Counted from the stretch's first letter, positions 34,842 to 43,584 are shown. The stretch is DNA of 64,000 bases from [Clostridium] aminophilum DSM 10710 (GCF_000711825.1 NZ_JONJ01000013.1:39272-103271); one strand, 5' to 3'. Numbers and translations are program-made. The notes: generated by a model from the letters alone, not told the origin.

Positions 34842-35711
34842 ATGGGAAGTGCAAGTGCAGCAAGAAAGAGACTGCGTAAGCTGCTCTGGGAGAGAAAGTA
34901 TCTTGTGGCCCCGTGCGGATATGACGCACTGAGCGCGAAGGCGATTCAGGCAGCAGGTTTTGACATCATGGGAACAACCGGTTACGGAATGCACGGCGTA
35001 ATCCTCGGCACACCGGACACCGGCCTTCTCGCGATCAACGAGGAAGTTACCATGCTGAAGAATATGTGCGCAGCGGTGGACATTCCGATTCTGGCAGACG
35101 CCGAGGGCGGATACGGAAATGCGCTGAATGTAATCCGGACCATTCGTGAGTATGAGAATGCGGGAGTTGCCGGTCTGTTTATCGAGGATCAGAAACAGCC
35201 GCCGAACTGCCCGTTCATCAAAAAGGCAGAGGTCATCTCCAAGGAGGAGATGATCGGCAAGATCCATGCGGCAGTGGATACCAGAACCGATGAGGACATG
35301 CTGATCATCGCCCGCACCGATGCGCCGTTCGAGGAAGGCGTTGAGCGATGCAATGCATATCTTGAGGCGGGAGCGGATATGGTCAAGATTCTTCCGAAGT
35401 CCAAGGAAGAGCTTCTCAAGGCGCCGAAGCTGATTAACGGCCCGATCCACCTGGGACTTTACGTCAACAAGGGAATCAATGACGGGATGACCGCGAAAGA
35501 CTGCGGTGAACTCGGGTATAAGATCATGACCTATCCGGTCAGTTCCCTGTTTGCCCAGACCTATGCTCTTCAGCACTATTTCAAGTACCTGAAGGAAAAT
35601 GAGACCGATGAGGGCTACGACGGCAACATGATCTCCTTCGATGAGTATCTGAAATTCATCGGAGTGGATGAGATCAAGGCAATGGGCGAGAAGTACGGTC
35701 TGAATGATTGA
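34842..35711 (+). CDS. Isocitrate lyase/PEP mutase-family lyase, paralogue 1
   Basis: A 289-residue TIM barrel of the isocitrate lyase/phosphoenolpyruvate mutase superfamily. The Mg-binding motif is DAEGGYGN (86-93) and the following acidic pair is in FIEDQ (113-117). The active-site loop that reads K-K/R-C-G-H in methylisocitrate lyases is PNCPF here, keeping Cys123 but losing the flanking Lys and Gly-His. This suggests a C-C lyase or hydrolase for a different 2-hydroxy acid. The start at 34842 has a GAGG site; an upstream TTG frame would cross the hairpin. Very similar to the next gene, a tandem duplicate. Confidence 0.85.
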   Translation: MGSASAARKRLRKLLWERKYLVAPCGYDALSAKAIQAAGFDIMGTTGYGMHGVILGTPDTGLLAINEEVTMLKNMCAAVDIPILADAEGGYGNALNVIRTIREYENAGVAGLFIEDQKQPPNCPFIKKAEVISKEEMIGKIHAAVDTRTDEDMLIIARTDAPFEEGVERCNAYLEAGADMVKILPKSKEELLKAPKLINGPIHLGLYVNKGINDGMTAKDCGELGYKIMTYPVSSLFAQTYALQHYFKYLKENETDEGYDGNMISFDEYLKFIGVDEIKAMGEKYGLND

Positions 35712-35816
35712 GAAGAGACAGGGGAGGAAGTTTGGAAGTCACCTTTCAAACTTTGATGGAGGCCCCGGTAGGGATCCGGAATCATCCGGTTTGTATCCGG
35801 GCCTGGAGGATAGAAC

Positions 35817-36680
35817 ATGAAGAATACAAGAATACAGCTCCGCAGGCTCCTCTCATCTAAGAAGTATGTTTTTGCGCCGGGTGCCTATGACTGTCTCAGC
35901 GCAAAAGTGATCGAGTCCACCGGATTTGAAGCCATTACCATGTCTCATACCGGCAAACACGGTGTGATTCTGGGACAGCCGGATACCGGACTGCTGGATA
36001 TCAATGAGGTGACGACAAATCTGAAGAATGTCTGCAACGCGGTGAACATCCCGGTCATCGGGGATGCCGAGGGCGGATTCGGAAACGCCCTGAATGTGGT
36101 TCGTACCATCCGGCAGTTTGAACAGGCGGGCTGCGCCGGCGTCTTTCTGAAGGATCAGCAGCAGCCAACCACCTGTGCCTATGTGCGCAGTCCGGAAGTG
36201 ATCACGGCCAGAGAGATGGTCGGCAAGATTCATGCTGCCCTGGATTCCCGTACCGATGAGGATATGATCCTCATCGCCCGCACCGATGCTCCTTACGAGG
36301 AGGCGCTGGAACGTGTGGAAATGTATCTGGAAGCCGGTGCGGATATGGTTAAGATCACGCCGAAGACGCATGAGCAGCTGATAGAGATTCCGAAAAAGGT
36401 CAACGGACAGCTTCATCTCGGCATGCTGCCCCATACCGGAATTGCGGATGGTTTAAATGCAAAGGATTTCGGTGAACTCGGCTACAAGATCGTCTCCTAT
36501 CCGGTCAGCTGTCTTTTGGCGCATACCGCGGCGATCATGGATTATTTCCGTTATCTGAAAGAGCACGATACGGATGAGGGATTCCCGGGCAACTTTATCG
36601 AATTCAATGATTACCTCGACTTTATCGGAGTGGAGGATATCAAGAAAGCCAGTCTGAAGTATGGACTGGACAAAGTATGA
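35817..36680 (+). CDS. Isocitrate lyase/PEP mutase-family lyase, paralogue 2
   Basis: A 287-residue protein aligning end to end with the preceding gene (shared stretches include AEGGxGNALNVxRTI and ARTDAPxEE). The metal motif is DAEGGFGN (83-90), the acidic pair position has KDQ (112-114), and the active-site loop is TTCAY with Cys120. The change of Glu to Lys before Asp is a further departure from paralogue 1, so the two probably have different substrates or form a heteromer. GGAGGATAG precedes the ATG. The HMG-CoA-lyase-like gene begins 25 bases downstream. Confidence 0.85.
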   Translation: MKNTRIQLRRLLSSKKYVFAPGAYDCLSAKVIESTGFEAITMSHTGKHGVILGQPDTGLLDINEVTTNLKNVCNAVNIPVIGDAEGGFGNALNVVRTIRQFEQAGCAGVFLKDQQQPTTCAYVRSPEVITAREMVGKIHAALDSRTDEDMILIARTDAPYEEALERVEMYLEAGADMVKITPKTHEQLIEIPKKVNGQLHLGMLPHTGIADGLNAKDFGELGYKIVSYPVSCLLAHTAAIMDYFRYLKEHDTDEGFPGNFIEFNDYLDFIGVEDIKKASLKYGLDKV

Positions 36681-36705
36681 TCAATACGATAGTAAGGAGA
36701 AATAT

Positions 36706-37644
36706 ATGTTAAATTTACCGAGCAAAGTCCGTATCTGTGAAGTCGGTCTGCGTGACGGACTGCAGAATGAGCAGCAGATCATTTCCACGGAGGATAAGAT
36801 TTCTCTGATGGAGGATCTGGTAGAAGCAGGATTCCCGGTCATCGAGGTCGGATCGTTCATGCATCCGAAGAGAATGCCCCAGATGGCGGATACGGATGAG
36901 GTGTTCAAGGCGATTGCCGCGAAGTATCCGAACGTGGAGCTTCGCGCTCTGATTCCGAATCTTCGCGGGGTACAGCGTGCGGTGGACTGCGGATGCAAGA
37001 AGGTCAAACTGAATGTATCTGCCAGCCGTATGCATAATCTGAAGAACCTGAACAGAACTCCGGAAGAGACCGTGTCGGGTTTTGCGGACTGCGTGGCAGC
37101 GGCAAAAGAGAACAATATTGAGATTTCCGGATCGATCTCCATGCCGTTCGGATCTCCGTGGGAAGGTGAGATTCCGCAGGACCAGATTGATGCGATCATC
37201 GATGCGTATATCGCAGTCGGTATCACGGAGATTTCTTTGAGCGATACCTCCGGTATGGGAACGCCGAAGATGGTCAATACCATGTGTGAGCATGTTCTGA
37301 AAAAGTATCCGCAGGTATCCTGGTGGCTCCATTTCCATAACACCAGAGGCACTGCCATAGCCAATATTTTTGCGGCAATGCAGGCCGGCATGACACAGTT
37401 CGATTCCTCCATCGGCGGACTTGGCGGCTGCCCGTTTGTTCCGAATGCGGCAGGCAACATTTCCACCGAGGATGTCCTGAACATGCTGAATGAGTGCGGT
37501 GTGGAGACCGGCATTGACATCCGGAAGGCGATCGCGGCATCCAGAAAGCTTCTGGAGATCCTGTCCAAGGGCGGCGACAGCTACATCCTGAAGGCGGGAA
37601 CCAATGAGGACCTGATCGCGAACATGGCGGAGAAGGAAGCGTAA
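36706..37644 (+). CDS. HMG-CoA lyase-like (HMGL family) enzyme
   Basis: A 312-residue TIM-barrel lyase of the HMGL/DRE family. Key features match HMG-CoA lyase: catalytic Arg16-Asp17 in GLRDGLQNE, the metal-binding HFHNTRG, and the loop cysteine in GGLGGCPF. Family members cleave 3-hydroxy-3-methylglutaryl-CoA and similar tertiary hydroxyacyl-CoA thioesters to acetyl-CoA and a keto acid. No CoA-transferase or ligase is adjacent, so the CoA ester would have to come from elsewhere. An AAGGAG site selects this ATG over an upstream one inside the preceding gene. A terminator follows. Confidence 0.85.
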   Translation: MLNLPSKVRICEVGLRDGLQNEQQIISTEDKISLMEDLVEAGFPVIEVGSFMHPKRMPQMADTDEVFKAIAAKYPNVELRALIPNLRGVQRAVDCGCKKVKLNVSASRMHNLKNLNRTPEETVSGFADCVAAAKENNIEISGSISMPFGSPWEGEIPQDQIDAIIDAYIAVGITEISLSDTSGMGTPKMVNTMCEHVLKKYPQVSWWLHFHNTRGTAIANIFAAMQAGMTQFDSSIGGLGGCPFVPNAAGNISTEDVLNMLNECGVETGIDIRKAIAASRKLLEILSKGGDSYILKAGTNEDLIANMAEKEA

Positions 37645-37748
37645 TACGGCAAGGAAAGCCACGGAATGTGATGCGGCATTCATCCTTTTGACGGAAGGCG
37701 GGACTCGGAACGAGTCCGATCCATGAATTCTATAGCGGATGAGCGGGG

Positions 37749-37792
37749 AACCGGTATCGGGATCATTTATCAATGAATCCGATACCGGTTTT
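37749..37792 (+). terminator. Terminator after the lyase operon
   Basis: Perfect 12-pair stem AACCGGTATCGG (37749-37760) with CCGATACCGGTT (37779-37790), followed by TTG. The 330-base gap 37645-37974 holds this and the next LysR promoter. Confidence 0.7.
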
Positions 37793-37843
37793 GCTCGTTT
37801 GCCGGCGGTAGAACCCCCGGAATCTGACGTGCGGAATGTCTGC

Positions 37844-37873
37844 TTGCGCATACATAAATCTCTATGATAAAAT
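37844..37873 (+). promoter_or_regulatory. Promoter of the second LysR gene
   Basis: TTGCGC (37844-37849), 18-base spacer, TAAAAT (37868-37873) with an extended-10 TGA before it. Confidence 0.5.
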
Positions 37874-37974
37874 AAGCCGACGATAGAGAAAAATCTATGA
37901 ATAATCTCGATGGATAACAGGATATCTATCGATTCCAATCAACATATACGCAGCATGACAGAGGTGGACCGGGA

Positions 37975-38874
37975 ATGACATTATTACAGCTTCAGTATTT
38001 TCAGACTCTTGCGCATACGCTTCATTATACAAAGACCGCAGAGGAACTTCATATCTCTCAGCCGAGTCTCAGCTATGCCATCAGCGGGCTGGAAAGCGAG
38101 TTGGGAGTAAAACTGTTTGAGAAGAGGAATAAGAAGACGGAACTGACACTGTTCGGCCAGCAGTTTCTTCCCTATGTGGAGAATGCCCTGAGCTCTCTGG
38201 AGGACGGAAAGGTCGTGCTGGAAAAACTGAACAAGAATGCCAGTCAGATTGTCCATATGGGGTATTTTCAGAGTATCTCGTCCTCTCTGATTCCGGCGAT
38301 TATGGAGAGATTTTACGAGAATCCGGAGAACCGGGAGATCCGGTTTGATTTTGTGGAGGAACCGGGTTTTGATATCTTCACCAAGATCCGGAAGGGAGAA
38401 CTGGACCTTGGTTTCTGCCTTCACACGGCAGACTGGGCGGAATCGGTTCTCATTCACCGTCAGCCGCTGTATCTGGCCGTGCCGGCAGACCATCCGCTCG
38501 CCGGCAGAATGTCGGTGAGTCTGACGGATTTTGCGGATGAGTCGATCATTATGCTGGATCAGTCATCCATTCTCCGGCAGCAGTTGGACAGAAACTATGC
38601 GGAGATCAATAAAGTGCCGAACATTGTGTTTGAAGTACGGGAATGCAATGCGGCTCTCCAGTATGTCAATCTGAAGTTTGGCGTGTCCGTTCTGCCGACC
38701 GTCCATCTGGCAGAGAACGATAAGGTTGTGTTTATTCCGATTTCGGACGAGGACCGCGAGTATGTCAGAAGCATTTATCTGACCAGAGCAAAGGGCAAAA
38801 TGCTCTCTGTGGCTGCGCAGAAGGTCTGGGATCACATTGCGACGAATTTTGCGCTGCCCAAGACAAGAGAGTGA
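37975..38874 (+). CDS. LysR-family transcriptional regulator
   Basis: A 299-residue LysR protein: helix-turn-helix near the N-terminus (TLLQLQYFQTLAHTLHYTK, then AEELHISQPSLSYAISGLE) and an effector-binding domain from about residue 90. Its opening is similar in design to the LysR at 31.4 kb but the effector domain differs. It lies between the lyase operon and the aldehyde dehydrogenase gene, the likely targets. Confidence 0.92.
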   Translation: MTLLQLQYFQTLAHTLHYTKTAEELHISQPSLSYAISGLESELGVKLFEKRNKKTELTLFGQQFLPYVENALSSLEDGKVVLEKLNKNASQIVHMGYFQSISSSLIPAIMERFYENPENREIRFDFVEEPGFDIFTKIRKGELDLGFCLHTADWAESVLIHRQPLYLAVPADHPLAGRMSVSLTDFADESIIMLDQSSILRQQLDRNYAEINKVPNIVFEVRECNAALQYVNLKFGVSVLPTVHLAENDKVVFIPISDEDREYVRSIYLTRAKGKMLSVAAQKVWDHIATNFALPKTRE

Positions 38875-38910
38875 GAGGAATCTTCCGGAGGTCCTGCTTC
38901 ATTTCCGGAG

Positions 38911-38941
38911 AAATGGTCCGCAAAAGCGGTTCCGGCCATTT
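38911..38941 (+). other. Hairpin in the LysR-aldehyde dehydrogenase gap
   Basis: AAATGG (38911-38916) pairs with CCATTT (38936-38941) around an inner CCGC/GCGG stem, without a T run. The remaining gap to 39249 becomes AT-rich after 39090, as expected for a promoter region, but no clear -35/-10 pair was found. Confidence 0.35.
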
Positions 38942-39249
38942 GCCGTGGCGCCTGTCATAAAACGCGCCTGCACGGGAACCGGGCGAGGTCGTTGTAACGA
39001 GCGGACAGGATGTACGAATCCGGGTGCAATTATGCAGAAATACATCGAGAAGTCCGGACAATGTGAAGGATATCGATGGATATATGTGCAAAATGACATA
39101 AATAAGGCCATTCAAACCCTGAAATAGAGAAACCTTTATTAAAATGATTAAAACTACTGATTTGATAATTGGTAATATCTGAATTATAGTTAAGACAACG
39201 CAAGATGCATTGACGCGACAGGCGCCAACAAGAAAGGATGGGATTTGAA

Positions 39250-40701
39250 ATGGCACATGAAGTAACACCAGAGCAGATCGCAGCACTCGACGAGCAGGTA
39301 GCTCGCGCAAGAAAAGCAGCAGCGATTATCGCTACATATGATCAGAAGACTGTAGACAGACTTTGCCAGGCCGTTACTGCGGCAATCGCAAACGCTACCA
39401 CATGGGCAGAGCTTTGCGACGAGGCTGTTGATGAGACAAGACTCGGCGATAAGGTTACAAAGAGAAATAAGAGAACAAAACTGAAACTGATCCTTCGTGA
39501 GTGTATGAGACAGAAATCTGTCGGCATGATCGAGTACGATCCGGTTAAGGGCATTTCCAAGTATGCGAAGCCGGTCGGCGTTATCGCTTCCCTGGTTCCG
39601 ACAACCAACCCGTGCCTTACACCGGCAGGACAGGTAATCTACGCGATCAAGGCGAGAGACGTAATCATCTGCTCCCCGCATCCGCGTGCAAAGGTTGTAA
39701 CAAACAAGTGCATCAATATCATCCGTGAGGCTCTCGTGAAGGAAGGCGCTCCGGCAGATATCATTCAGGGTATCGAGGAGCCGTCCATCAGCCTTACTCA
39801 GGAGCTGATGAAGAGATGTGACCTCGTTATCGCAACCGGCGGCCGTCCGATGGTTAAGTCCGCATACTCCTCCGGAGTTCCGGCTTACGGTTCAGGTGCC
39901 GGCAACGCAACGGTTATCTACGATGACACCTGCAATACTCCGGAGTTCCTGCACGAGGCTGCAGAGAACACCATGATCTCCAAGACTGCTGACTTCGGTT
40001 CCGGCTGCTCCTGCGACGGAAACCTTGTTATTGCCGACACCATCTATGATGGCGCTGTAAAGGCCCTTCAGGAGGTTGGCGGATACCTCATCACAAGCAA
40101 GGATGACGAAGAGAAGATCAAGAATGTTCTTTGGGATGAGACCGGTCATCGTCTTCCGGATACCGTTGCAATCTGCCCGCAGAAGATCGGTGAGCTTGCA
40201 GGCGTTGCGATTCCGGATGATGCGAAGTTCATCATGGTTACCGGCGGCGGTATGGATGACATCGGTGCAGATCACTTCTTCTCCAAGGAGAAGCTGACCA
40301 CACTCGTTTCCCTCTTCAAATATGATGCATCGGATTTCCAGAACGCAATTGATATGGCGCTGAAGATTTTCTACACAGCAGGCGGTCTGGGCCACAGCTG
40401 CGGTATCTACTCCTGGAGTGATGAGCACATCGATGCTCTTGCAAAGGTTGCACCGGTTTCCCGTATGATGGTTCGTCAGCCGAACAACAAGGGTAACTCT
40501 GGTTCTCCGTTCAACGGTATGCCGCCGACATCTTCCATGTCCTGCGGTACATGGGGCGGAAACATCATCACAGAGAACATTACTCTGAAGCACTACATGA
40601 ACATCACCTGGGTTGCACGCCCGATCATGAAGGACCTGCCGTCTTCTGAGGACCTTCTTGGTGAGTTCTACACACCGGACTTTGATGTAGAGAAGAAGTA
40701 A
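39250..40701 (+). CDS. CoA-acylating aldehyde dehydrogenase
   Basis: A 483-residue aldehyde dehydrogenase of the acylating group (AdhE N-domain, EutE/PduP, sulfoacetaldehyde dehydrogenase SauS). Diagnostic stretches are VPTTNP (116-121), GGRPMVKSAYSSGVPAYG (198-214) and the active-site loop FGSGCSCDGN, with Cys253 in the catalytic place. It converts an aldehyde, CoA and NAD(P)+ to an acyl-CoA. Acetaldehyde, glycolaldehyde-type and sulfoacetaldehyde substrates are all possible. The downstream ATG was preferred because the upstream ATG at 39238 is too close to the AAAGG site. Codon bias is strong, implying high expression. Confidence 0.85.
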   Translation: MAHEVTPEQIAALDEQVARARKAAAIIATYDQKTVDRLCQAVTAAIANATTWAELCDEAVDETRLGDKVTKRNKRTKLKLILRECMRQKSVGMIEYDPVKGISKYAKPVGVIASLVPTTNPCLTPAGQVIYAIKARDVIICSPHPRAKVVTNKCINIIREALVKEGAPADIIQGIEEPSISLTQELMKRCDLVIATGGRPMVKSAYSSGVPAYGSGAGNATVIYDDTCNTPEFLHEAAENTMISKTADFGSGCSCDGNLVIADTIYDGAVKALQEVGGYLITSKDDEEKIKNVLWDETGHRLPDTVAICPQKIGELAGVAIPDDAKFIMVTGGGMDDIGADHFFSKEKLTTLVSLFKYDASDFQNAIDMALKIFYTAGGLGHSCGIYSWSDEHIDALAKVAPVSRMMVRQPNNKGNSGSPFNGMPPTSSMSCGTWGGNIITENITLKHYMNITWVARPIMKDLPSSEDLLGEFYTPDFDVEKK

Positions 40702-40739
40702 TTTTCGAACAGGTTACTCCCCAGTCTAAATGACTGTAC

Positions 40740-40789
40740 AGAGGCACTGTCAACGCGGTTTCCGCGCCGGCGGTGCCTCTTTTATTTTT
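40740..40789 (+). terminator. Terminator after the aldehyde dehydrogenase gene
   Basis: AGAGGCAC (40740-40747) pairs with GTGCCTCT (40773-40780), with an inner CGCGG/CCGCG stem, then TTTATTTTT. Confidence 0.85.
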
Positions 40790-40873
40790 GCGGCGGATCG
40801 GATACACTGTTTTATGACGGATCGATACGAATGCAGAAATGTTGCATTGCCGATAGAGAACAGGAGAAAGAAA

Positions 40874-41707
40874 ATGAATCATCAGACATTTCAGGGCAGC
40901 GAGACCTATGTTGCCTCTCAGGAACTGCTGAGTGCAGTAAACATTTCCATGGCACTGGAGAAGCCGCTGCTGATCAAGGGCGAACCGGGCACCGGAAAGA
41001 CGGAACTGGCGAAGTCCATCGCCGAAGCTTTCGGAGCGAAGCTTCTGATCTGGAGCATCAAGTCTACTACCAAGGCACAGGATGGCCTCTACGTCTATGA
41101 TGTCGTTCAGAGACTCTATGATTCCCAGTTCGGAGGAAAAGCGGTGGATAACATCGAACAGTATGTGCATCTCGGACAGGTGGGCGCGGCCTTTGAGTCG
41201 GAGGAGAGATGTGTTCTCCTGATTGATGAGATCGACAAGGCGGATCTGGAGTTTCCGAACGATCTTCTCTGGGAACTGGATCAGATGGAATTCACAATTC
41301 CGCAGACCGGAAAGACGATCCGGGCAAAGCACCGTCCGATTATTATTATCACGTCCAATGCGGAAAAAGAGCTTCCGGACGCCTTTCTCAGAAGATGCAT
41401 TTTCCATTATATCTCTTTCCCAGATGAGGAACTGATGCGCCGCATCATCTCCGTGCACTATCCGAAGCTGGAGCAGGATCTCATCGATCAGACCATCGCG
41501 GCATTCTATTGGGTCAGAAGTCTGCCGTCCGTGCAGAAAAAACCGAGCACCTCGGAACTGATCGACTGGATCCGGGCCCTGACCTACAGCGGCATTCCAT
41601 ATCCGGATATCATGCGGAAGATTCCGTTTGCCGGGGTTCTTCTGAAAAAGAATGAGGATCTGGACGCTCTGGAAGCGGCGAAGGCAAGACGTGACCGCGG
41701 ATATTGA
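40874..41707 (+). CDS. MoxR-family AAA+ ATPase
   Basis: A 277-residue AAA+ protein with Walker A GEPGTGKT (36-43), Walker B VLLIDEIDKAD (about 114-124), sensor 1 IIITSNAEKELPDAFLRRC and arginines at the end of that stretch. MoxR proteins act as chaperones that insert cofactors or activate enzymes, usually with a partner carrying a von Willebrand A domain, as found here immediately downstream. AGGAGAAAGAAA precedes the ATG. The position after the aldehyde dehydrogenase may be incidental because a strong terminator separates them. Confidence 0.85.
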   Translation: MNHQTFQGSETYVASQELLSAVNISMALEKPLLIKGEPGTGKTELAKSIAEAFGAKLLIWSIKSTTKAQDGLYVYDVVQRLYDSQFGGKAVDNIEQYVHLGQVGAAFESEERCVLLIDEIDKADLEFPNDLLWELDQMEFTIPQTGKTIRAKHRPIIIITSNAEKELPDAFLRRCIFHYISFPDEELMRRIISVHYPKLEQDLIDQTIAAFYWVRSLPSVQKKPSTSELIDWIRALTYSGIPYPDIMRKIPFAGVLLKKNEDLDALEAAKARRDRGY

Positions 41708-41727
41708 TCCCGGAGAAGAGAGGTGCC

Positions 41728-42912
41728 ATGTTTACGGAATTTTTCTTTTATCTCAGAGCCCATGGGCTGAAGGTTTCCCTGAATGAGTGGATGATGCTCT
41801 GCGAGGCGCTGGACAAGGGACTTGCCGGGGCGACATTTACCGGCTTCTATCAGCTCTGCCGGGCCGTGCTGGTGAAGAGTGAGGCGGATTACGATAAATT
41901 TGACCGGATCTTTGTGGACTATTTTGAAGCCATCGCAAAGGCCGGTGATCGGATTCCGCAGAGCCTTCAGGACTGGCTGGATCATCCGGGCTGGAAGCCG
42001 GACAACTGGGATCCGGAGAGCGCCGAGTTTGCGGAGAACCTGACTCCGGAGGAGATCGAGGATATGCTGAGGGTGCGGATGCAGGAGCAGGATTCCGAGC
42101 ACAACGGTGGAAACTACTGGATCGGAACCGGCGGTATGTCTGCATTCGGCAACGACGGCAATACCCCGCAGGGAATCCGTGTGGGCGGCACCGGCCATTA
42201 TCACCGGGCTCTGCGGGTGGCCGGGGAGCGGCGGTTCCGCGACTTTACCCGGGACAGAGCGCTGGATCTGCGTCAGTTTCAGGTGGCGTTCCGGTATCTC
42301 CGCCAGTATTCCAGCCGGACCGATGAACAGAAGACCGTCCTGAATGCGGAGAAGACGGCGCAGGCTACCGGCGAGAACGGCGGCGTCCTGGATCTCGTCT
42401 ACGAGCGGCCGCGCAGAAATCAGGTCAAAGTGGTAATGATGATGGACTCCGGCGGCAGCATGGAGTATTACAGCCGGCTCTGCTCCACCCTGTTTCAGGC
42501 GGTCAGCAAGTCGAACCGCTTCAAGGACCTGAAGATATACTATTTTCACAACTGCATTTATAAATACCTCTATACGAGGCCGCAGTGCAGAGACGATTCC
42601 GCGGTGCTGACCGAGCAGGTGCTTCGCACGCTGGACCGGGACTACAAGCTGATCATCGTTGGCGACGCGGAGATGGCGCCCTATGAACTGATGACCGCAC
42701 GCTACCCCAAGGCGGCCGGAAGGCGCGGGATTGACTGGATGCGCGATGTACGGGATCATTTCTCCCATTCGGTATGGCTGAACCCGGGAGAGGGCGGAAA
42801 CTACTGGGATATCCCGGAGAGTTATACGACATTGAAGCGGGAATTCGATATGTATTATCTGACGGTGGATAATCTTGTGAAGGCGATGAAGAAGCTGATC
42901 GCGGCCAGATGA
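41728..42912 (+). CDS. VWA-domain protein (CoxE-like) paired with MoxR
   Basis: A 394-residue protein. The first 200 residues are helical, and a von Willebrand A domain follows with the metal-ion site DSGGS at residues 240-244; the usual motif is D-x-S-x-S, so the middle serine is glycine, as in several CoxE-like proteins. There are no transmembrane segments or signal peptide. It starts 20 bases after the MoxR stop with a GAGAGG site. The pair resembles CoxD/CoxE and NorQ/NorD, which mature metalloenzymes; no obvious client is adjacent. Confidence 0.85.
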   Translation: MFTEFFFYLRAHGLKVSLNEWMMLCEALDKGLAGATFTGFYQLCRAVLVKSEADYDKFDRIFVDYFEAIAKAGDRIPQSLQDWLDHPGWKPDNWDPESAEFAENLTPEEIEDMLRVRMQEQDSEHNGGNYWIGTGGMSAFGNDGNTPQGIRVGGTGHYHRALRVAGERRFRDFTRDRALDLRQFQVAFRYLRQYSSRTDEQKTVLNAEKTAQATGENGGVLDLVYERPRRNQVKVVMMMDSGGSMEYYSRLCSTLFQAVSKSNRFKDLKIYYFHNCIYKYLYTRPQCRDDSAVLTEQVLRTLDRDYKLIIVGDAEMAPYELMTARYPKAAGRRGIDWMRDVRDHFSHSVWLNPGEGGNYWDIPESYTTLKREFDMYYLTVDNLVKAMKKLIAAR

Positions 42913-42914
42913 AT

Positions 42915-42962
42915 GTCCGGATGCGGGTCCGGATGAGAGCCCGGATACATGTCCGGATGCGT
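42915..42962 (+). repeat. 12-base tandem repeat, four units
   Basis: Units GTCCGGATGCGG, GTCCGGATGAGA, GCCCGGATACAT and GTCCGGATGCGT occupy 42915-42962, starting two bases after the VWA stop codon. The rest of the 315-base gap to 43227 holds only the rqcP promoter. Confidence 0.8.
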
Positions 42963-43084
42963 GCACGTGGAGGGCACTGCATACCGAAAAGGACATTTTG
43001 CATCCTTGCGGCGGATCTGTGCTGCCGGACAACGGCTCCGGACCATGGTTCCGGACAGTGGTTTTGGCCATCGTGGGCCGGCGG

Positions 43085-43113
43085 TTGTGTGTGCCCGTCC
43101 GTTCGGGTATAAT
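43085..43113 (+). promoter_or_regulatory. Promoter of rqcP
   Basis: TTGTGT (43085-43090), 17-base spacer, perfect TATAAT (43108-43113), about 115 bases before the start codon. Confidence 0.6.
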
Positions 43114-43227
43114 GTGCAGTGCAGAATATGAACCGCAAATCGGGCAGACGGTTTGAAACAGATTAGACTTTGCCGGGCGGTTCCGAGCGACTTGCGGGCA
43201 TGTCTGCCTGAGTCTGGAGGTTGAAAG

Positions 43228-43467
43228 ATGAGATTGGATAAATATTTAAAGGTTTCCCGTCTGATTAAGCGCCGTACCGTGGCCAACGAGGCCTGCGACG
43301 CCGGACGTGTTATGGTCAATGATAAAGTGCAGAGAGCATCCTATGATGTCAGGATCGGGGATGTCATCGAGATTGCGTTCGGAACAAAAGCCGTGAAGGT
43401 AGAGGTTCTGGAGGTTCAGGAGACGGTTCGAAAGGAAAATGCGAAGGAGATGTTCCGGTATCTGTGA
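43228..43467 (+). CDS. rqcP: S4-domain RNA-binding protein, RqcP/Hsp15 type
   Basis: A 79-residue protein made of a single S4 RNA-binding domain: MRLDKYLKVSRLIKRRTVAN, then DAGRVMVNDKVQRASYDVR. It matches RqcP (YabO), which binds stalled 50S subunits and helps RqcH add C-terminal alanine tails in ribosome quality control. TGGAGG precedes the ATG. Its place directly before divIC, tilS, hpt and ftsH is the same as in Bacillus. Confidence 0.9.
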   Translation: MRLDKYLKVSRLIKRRTVANEACDAGRVMVNDKVQRASYDVRIGDVIEIAFGTKAVKVEVLEVQETVRKENAKEMFRYL

Positions 43468-43584
43468 TGAGCCGGGAAAAAGCGGAAGACAGAGTCTTTT
43501 TTGCCCATAAAGCTCTTTATGAAAAGTGCCGGAAACCTCTCCCGAAACCGCGCGGATTGAAAGAAATTTGTACAGTTCTGCAAG

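Noticed and set aside
23089..40701. Naming the locus a sulfoquinovose (sulfo-transketolase) or quinate pathway
   Set aside because: The split transketolase and acylating dehydrogenase fit the first and the AroE-like/TIM-barrel pair the second, but the other lyases fit neither, and no diagnostic sulfoquinovosidase or 3-dehydroquinase is present.
42915..42962. Possible CRISPR-type repeats
   Set aside because: Units are 12 bases and contiguous without spacers; no cas genes are present in the window.
42909..43112. Small frame reading MNVRMRVRMRAR through the tandem repeat
   Set aside because: It arises from the 12-base repeat, lacks a ribosome site and overlaps a promoter.
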